Shown: piece after piece, positions 7,101 to 9,101 of the stretch | Layout: each line of letters starts with the position of its first letter | How positions within the stretch are numbered: the first letter of the stretch is position 1 | Assembly (NCBI GenBank): GCA_964478455.1 | Contig: CAYZJD010000174.1 | Coordinates: 1 to 9,101 of the forward strand | DNA from: CAYZJD01 sp964478455 | GTDB lineage: Bacteria > Acidobacteriota > Terriglobia > Bryobacterales > Bryobacteraceae | Direction: 5' to 3' | DNA: 9,101 nucleotides | Made by a program: the position numbers and the translations under genes | The notes under the pieces: generated by a model | What the model was told of the DNA's origin: nothing | Seen by the model: the letters and a program-made list of their open reading frames with translations, nothing else | Databases searched by the model: none

Positions 7101-7923
7101 CGAAGTCGAGCTTGTGCGCCGCCAGGCCGAACTGAAGTTCCTCGACGAGACCAGCCGCAAGGACTTCAACGTCCCCATCGCCGAAATCGCGGGCGGCGAG
7201 GAGACGGTTCCCGATGAAGTCGAGCTGGCCGAGGTCGAGCAGCGGCACAACGACCTCAAGGCGCGCATCGAGGCCCTCGGCCCGGTGAATCCTCAGGCCC
7301 TCGAAGAATACGAAGAAGCGCGGCAGCGCTACGACTTTCTCAACACCCAGCGCCAGGATCTGCTCGATTCCATCCGCGATACCGAGCAGGCGATTCACGA
7401 CATCGATGCCGAAACGAGGAAGCGGTTCAGCGAGGCCTTCGAGGCCATCAACGCCAACTTCCGCGAGACGTTCCGCATCCTGTTCGGCGGCGGCGCCGGC
7501 GAGATGCGGCTGACCGACGAAACCAACGCCGGCGAGTCGGGCATCGACATCGTCGCCTCGCCGCCCGGAAAGCGCCTTCAGAACGTGCTGCTGCTGTCGG
7601 GCGGCGAGAAGGCCCTGACAGCGCTGGCGCTGCTGATCGCCATCTTCCGCTACCAGCCCAGCCCCTTCTGCATCCTCGACGAGGTGGACGCGCCGCTCGA
7701 CGAGCCCAACATCCAGCGGCTGACACGCCTGCTGAAGGAGATGTCGGAGAAGACGCAGTTCATCGTCATTACCCACGCCAAGCGGACCATGGAATCGGCC
7801 GAGGCCCTTTACGGCGTCACCATGCAGGAACCCGGAGTTTCCAGGCTCGTCTCCGTCCGCTTCAACCCGATGCCGCCGCCGAGCGAGGCGGTCGCGACGG
7901 CCGAGGGCGCGCGGGCGAACTGA
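4177..7923 (+). CDS. smc: Chromosome segregation/condensation ATPase SMC
   Basis: SMC forms a ring-shaped homodimer that, with ScpA and ScpB, compacts and segregates the chromosome. scpA/scpB are not in the window. All parts are visible in the 1248 residues. The N-terminal head has LQGFKSF at 9-15, Walker A GPNGCGKSN at 33-41, WVLGEQSAKSLRG at 48-60, and the Q-loop region FAGTRERKPLG. A first long coiled coil spans about 215-555. The hinge spans about 560-715, with GLRPLGVLADFVEV from 565, GRATFLVHPE, and the conserved VSGG at 710-713. A second coiled coil spans about 720-1030. The C-terminal head has GPVNPQALEEYEE, ABC signature LLSGGEKAL from 1139, Walker B FCILDEVDAP around 1164-1173 and H-loop His1200. 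The usual length is about 1150-1200. The excess is mostly an insert at 91-137, listed separately. The start is TTG. Downstream come only a repeat and a toxin-antitoxin operon, so it is likely transcribed alone. Confidence 0.98.
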   Translation: MLKLKRLELQGFKSFCDRTEMRFNGFGIAAIVGPNGCGKSNLSDAISWVLGEQSAKSLRGARMEDVIFAGTRERKPLGMAQVTLTLVDPALHVTHHAPSKTNGHGETRASGTNGHEAAQARVGDSHKPDGHAHEKPGEITITRRLFRSGDSEYLVNGRLARLRDIQELFMGTGLGPESYAIIEQGRIGQILSSKPQDRRSIIEEAAGVTKFKTKRRLAEAKLESAKQNLTRVFDILEEVGRQANSLKRQASKARRYEELKAELTGHLRRLLSGRYRLLEREAAKTALDLNVATSEFQTIAAGVGEKEQDYARLQAESYRTENELAEARRRLAELQVEAERARGRIESQAQQASSIEQRLVQGEAETSELTSRIAGFESEREEHSARVRELEAQAASARERLEAKSREREQLQDALRAAEQFIESSRQNVLRLLGESSTLKNQLVQIDEYLAGIERDEARARKEEQSAAADIERLTALKKEAGERMNARQLELESIGARRERAEAELAARRARAAEARHELDRLRADFSDSRARRDSLAEILSHRAYTTEAVKRLFTAYSQGQAEGLRPLGVLADFVEVDPAYEKAAEEFLHDELEYVLVEDWSQAGRGIDLLRRDLEGRATFLVHPEQGSTGWRSRAEEPPIGPETGIVGRLSEVLRLTNGLTDAPAELLPRLARCFLAEEPQVAQRLAQQYPDLFFLLPNGVCYHGQAVSGGKKGASGPLGLKRELRELNTLVVLRQKELDTAAASIEKLEREIASLEQALEGMRADQQSQEKEALALDHELRKLAEEFARASSRLSVARLELERLRGERERSEAQRAACAAGIADIEQARREQEAALEQARAELDARQTDTARISEEHAALRAELAGLDERLRAEQAARGRLEGQLAEVAERRTEIASEMERLGVERARLLADNIELDLRATSLAGDIARWEEEAARLAELETGQRAGMASLEEALRQMRLEAQQAQERRAQIEVELVRRQAELKFLDETSRKDFNVPIAEIAGGEETVPDEVELAEVEQRHNDLKARIEALGPVNPQALEEYEEARQRYDFLNTQRQDLLDSIRDTEQAIHDIDAETRKRFSEAFEAINANFRETFRILFGGGAGEMRLTDETNAGESGIDIVASPPGKRLQNVLLLSGGEKALTALALLIAIFRYQPSPFCILDEVDAPLDEPNIQRLTRLLKEMSEKTQFIVITHAKRTMESAEALYGVTMQEPGVSRLVSVRFNPMPPPSEAVATAEGARAN
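4447..4587 (+). other. His/Gly-rich insert in the SMC N-terminal head (residues 91-137)
   Basis: Between the strand VTLTLVDPA and the strand EITITRRLFRSG, where Bacillus subtilis SMC has only about a dozen residues, this protein has 47. They are hydrophilic, likely disordered, and include 8 His and two TNGH motifs (residues 101-104 and 112-115). The flanking ATPase sequence is fully conserved, so the insert is a surface loop that does not break the fold. From memory, acidobacterial SMCs often carry inserts of varying length here. I did not compare sequences. Function unknown. Confidence 0.75.
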
Positions 7924-7928
7924 GCTAA

Positions 7929-7960
7929 AGCGAACCACAGAGACACGGAGAACACAGAGG
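7929..7960. repeat. Interspersed repeat, copy 1 (CACAGAG-type units)
   Basis: Beginning AAAGCGAACCACAGAG, it holds three imperfect units: CACAGAGA, CACGGAGAA, CACAGAGG. It starts 5 nt after the smc stop codon. A second copy in the same orientation lies at 8790-8821, on the other side of the toxin-antitoxin operon. Short repeats of this kind, rich in CCACAGAGACACAGAG, are widespread in noncoding DNA of many environmental bacteria, and their origin is unclear to me. Confidence 0.8.
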
Positions 7961-7961
7961 T

Positions 7962-7995
7962 GGCTGTGGCGGCCGACAGCCGTCTCTTGACGGTC
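7962..7995 (+). terminator. Overlapping hairpins downstream of smc, possible terminator
   Basis: GGCTGT (7962-7967) pairs with ACAGCC (7976-7981) around an 8-nt loop. Overlapping it, CCGTC (7980-7984) pairs with GACGG (7989-7993) around TCTT and is followed by TCTT. They cannot both form completely. They lie 38-70 nt after the smc stop. With only short T runs, termination is plausible but not certain. Confidence 0.35.
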
Positions 7996-8024
7996 TTGCG
8001 CAGTCCCCCGCGTGGCAATACAAT
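7996..8024 (+). promoter_or_regulatory. Putative promoter of the RHH-PIN operon
   Basis: TACAAT (8019-8024) is a good -10 box. TTGCGC (7996-8001) at 17 bp is a modest -35 box. Transcription would begin near 8031, leaving about 14 nt before the GTG at 8045. The -10 box is embedded in a palindrome (8017-8029), which suggests autorepression. Confidence 0.45.
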
Positions 8025-8029
8025 GTATT
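8017..8029. promoter_or_regulatory. Palindromic candidate operator of the RHH-PIN operon
   Basis: AATACA (8017-8022), one A, then TGTATT (8024-8029) is a perfect 6-1-6 inverted repeat covering the -10 box. Ribbon-helix-helix antitoxins usually bind short palindromes in their own promoter as dimers, so this is the natural site for self-repression by the downstream gene. The structure is seen, the role inferred. Confidence 0.5.
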
Positions 8030-8044
8030 ACTAACGGACGCCAC

Positions 8045-8332
8045 GTGCCAGGGACAAGAAGGCTCATCACCATTTCGCTTCCGCCACCGCTCCTGAAGAA
8101 GGCCGAGCAGGTAGCGATAGAGGAGAACCGGACCAAGTCGGAACTGGTTCGTGAAGCGCTGCGCTTTTACGTGGAAACGCGCGATGTCCGGAAAGCTGTC
8201 GCAAGAGAGAGACTGTCTGCGCTGATCGACAAAGCCCAAACCCGGTCCGCCCCCATGCCCTCCCGCGACATCCGCAAACTCATCCGCGAGACGATCGAAG
8301 CGGTGCGGGCTCAAAAGGCCTCCCGTTCATGA
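8045..8332 (+). CDS. Ribbon-helix-helix (CopG-type) antitoxin
   Basis: A 95-residue protein expected to bind DNA as a dimer, repress its own operon and neutralise the PIN toxin encoded immediately downstream. RRLITISLPPPLLKKAEQVA is the beta strand and first helix. EENRTKSELVREALRFYVET is the turn and second helix of a CopG/RHH fold (residues about 5-45). The rest, EALRFYVETRDVRKAVARER to the end, is charged and probably holds the toxin-binding segment. I chose GTG 8045 because the RHH strand then starts a few residues in, as is usual. The in-frame GTG at 8012 would add 11 residues with no family likeness and would lie upstream of the -10 box. There is only a weak GGAC ribosome site. The stop overlaps the toxin ATG in ATGA, indicating translational coupling. 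Confidence 0.85.
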   Translation: MPGTRRLITISLPPPLLKKAEQVAIEENRTKSELVREALRFYVETRDVRKAVARERLSALIDKAQTRSAPMPSRDIRKLIRETIEAVRAQKASRS

Positions 8333-8757
8333 GGGCAGTGCTGGACACCAACGTCCTGGTGTCCGCAACCTTGATCCGGAGCGGGAACGAGGATCGTATT
8401 CTTCGGTCCTGGCAACGCGGCGCGTTTGACCTCGTGCTCTCGCCAGCCATTCTGAAGGAAGTTGGCCGTGTGCTTACGTACGAAAGGTTGCGAGAGCGCC
8501 GATGGTTGAGCGATGCGGAAGTAGCGGAATTGCTCGAATTGCTGGCGACGCAGAGCGTCATGACCCTCGGCACGGCGGAAGTGCGGCAATGCCGGGACCC
8601 GGATGACGATAAGTTCCTCGCCGCCGGGTTGGAAGCCGGCGCACAATACGTCGTGACCGGCGACAGAGACCTGCTTACGCTCAGGGCATACCGCGGATTA
8701 CGGATTGTGACGCCGGCCGCCTTTCTGAGGTTGCTGCGCGAACACCGGCCCCAATAA
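8329..8757 (+). CDS. PIN-domain ribonuclease toxin (putative toxin component, PIN family)
   Basis: This 142-residue protein is expected to cut RNA in the cytoplasm in a metal-dependent way when not held by its antitoxin. MRAVLDTNVLVSA opens the domain with catalytic Asp6. LSPAILKEVGRVL carries Glu44. CRDPDDDKFLAAGLEAGAQYVVTGDRDLL holds the remaining acidic residues (Asp94, with Asp112 or Asp114). The set looks complete, so the enzyme is probably active. Length is typical of the COG1569-like PIN family rather than the shorter classic VapC. ATG at 8329 overlaps the antitoxin stop by 4 nt. Codon use and GC resemble the neighbours, so there is no strong sign of recent foreign origin, but flanking direct repeats hint at a discrete cassette. 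It differs clearly in sequence from the broken PIN gene at 912-1288. Confidence 0.9.
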   Translation: MRAVLDTNVLVSATLIRSGNEDRILRSWQRGAFDLVLSPAILKEVGRVLTYERLRERRWLSDAEVAELLELLATQSVMTLGTAEVRQCRDPDDDKFLAAGLEAGAQYVVTGDRDLLTLRAYRGLRIVTPAAFLRLLREHRPQ

Positions 8758-8789
8758 GCCCGCTCCGCGCGGCCATCGTGAACCGAGTC

Positions 8790-8821
8790 AAAGCGAACCA
8801 CAGAGGCACGGAGCCACAGAG
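8790..8821. repeat. Interspersed repeat, copy 2 (CACAGAG-type units)
   Basis: AAAGCGAACCACAGAG is shared exactly with copy 1 (first 16 nt), then one substitution, then CACGGAG, a one-base gap and CACAGAG. Units are CACAGAGG, CACGGAGC, CACAGAGT. It has the same orientation as copy 1, about 860 bp away, and lies 32 nt after the PIN toxin stop. Confidence 0.8.
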
Positions 8822-9005
8822 TAAACCTGGGATAGGACTCCGTCTTTCACTGGCCGGTCTGCTTTAACTTGATACCTCCGCCCCCCGGCCGAGATGACAT
8901 CCCCGGTGGCGGTCGTGTAAGGGCACGGGGCGTTCGTCCCGGTTGTGGCGAGAGGCATCCGTAACCCGGCAGCCACTTTCGAGGATTGGATATCCTGCTT
9001 CAATT

Positions 9006-9010
9006 GGAGG
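9006..9010 (+). promoter_or_regulatory. Strong ribosome binding site deciding the GTG start of the edge gene
   Basis: GGAGG with 5 nt spacing to GTG 9016. It is the best Shine-Dalgarno match in the window and is what identifies the start of the partial gene at the right edge. Confidence 0.65.
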
Positions 9011-9015
9011 TTTGC

Positions 9016-9101
9016 GTGACAGACAGCTTCGACTTCATCGCGCTGCCCGTGGGACAAGGCGACGCATTCCTTTTCCACCACAAGGAGCACACAGCGCTTG
9101 T
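9016..9101 (+). CDS. N-terminus of a probable metallo-beta-lactamase-fold hydrolase (runs off the right edge)
   Basis: Only 28 complete codons are present, from GTG. The sequence FDFIALPVGQGDAFLFHH matches the first strands of ComEC/Rec2-like metallo-beta-lactamase-fold proteins, where an x-VGQGDA-x-hydrophobic motif is followed by a strand leading to a DGG or DxG motif. The HxHxDH metal site would lie beyond the edge and cannot be checked. No signal peptide is visible, so a cytoplasmic protein of this fold is more likely than full ComEC, which is a membrane protein. Such soluble relatives occur in varied contexts, including accessory and defence loci. The true partner genes, if any, are to the right of the window. 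Confidence 0.6.
   Translation, partial: MTDSFDFIALPVGQGDAFLFHHKEHTAL

Noticed and set aside
7987..8024. TTGACG (7987-7992) as the -35 box of the toxin-antitoxin promoter
   Set aside because: It is a better hexamer than TTGCGC but lies 26 bp from TACAAT, too far for sigma-70, and is part of a hairpin stem.
7925..8314. Minus-strand frame of 129 codons across the antitoxin gene
   Set aside because: Antisense to a clear RHH antitoxin and ends in translated repeat (LCGSL).
7929..8821. CRISPR array or insertion sequence made of the repeat copies
   Set aside because: There are only two copies 860 bp apart with genes between them. No spacers, terminal inverted repeats or transposase are seen.
8987..8996. 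AGGAT/ATCCT inverted repeat before the edge gene
   Set aside because: A 5-bp stem is too short to call an operator or terminator, though it lies 20 nt before the GTG start.

Overview
The window is GC-rich and looks like a core chromosomal segment of a high-GC Gram-negative-type bacterium. An acidobacterium of the Solibacter/Bryobacter type is my best guess. That guess rests on the style of the SMC protein (N-terminal motifs and an insert in the ATPase head), a secreted S9 peptidase, PIN toxin-antitoxin modules and short-leader promoters. It comes from memory of these families, not from a search.

Layout, left to right. (1) Positions 1-851, minus strand: the N-terminal 283 codons of acetate kinase (ackA), running off the left edge. 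(2) 912-1288, minus: a broken PIN-domain toxin whose conserved blocks lie in three reading frames with the middle missing. (3) 1248-1826, minus: an intact 192-residue protein with a MerR-like DNA-binding N-terminus, overlapping the dead toxin and probably its former antitoxin. An AT-rich palindrome lies just before its start codon. (4) 1995-3983, plus: a secreted S9-family serine peptidase with a beta-propeller and an alpha/beta-hydrolase domain. (5) 3984-4176: two hairpins, then a promoter and ribosome binding site for smc. (6) 4177-7923, plus: the full chromosome-condensation ATPase SMC, 1248 residues, with a His-rich insert in its head. (7) 7927-8821: a compact ribbon-helix-helix antitoxin plus PIN toxin operon with ATGA overlap, flanked on both sides by direct copies of a short repeat built from CACAGAG-type units. 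(8) 8822-9015: little recognisable. (9) 9016-9101, plus: the first 28 codons of what is probably a metallo-beta-lactamase-fold hydrolase, starting on GTG behind a strong GGAGG site.

How the parts relate: ackA, the S9 peptidase and smc are unrelated housekeeping or secretory genes with their own promoters. The accessory layer is two PIN-type toxin-antitoxin loci of different antitoxin families, one decayed and one intact. The intact one sits between repeat copies immediately downstream of smc. I see no convincing new multi-gene system inside the window. The best candidates for a second look are the decayed module with its surviving regulator, the repeat-bracketed toxin-antitoxin cassette, the SMC head insert, and the gene entering at the right edge.
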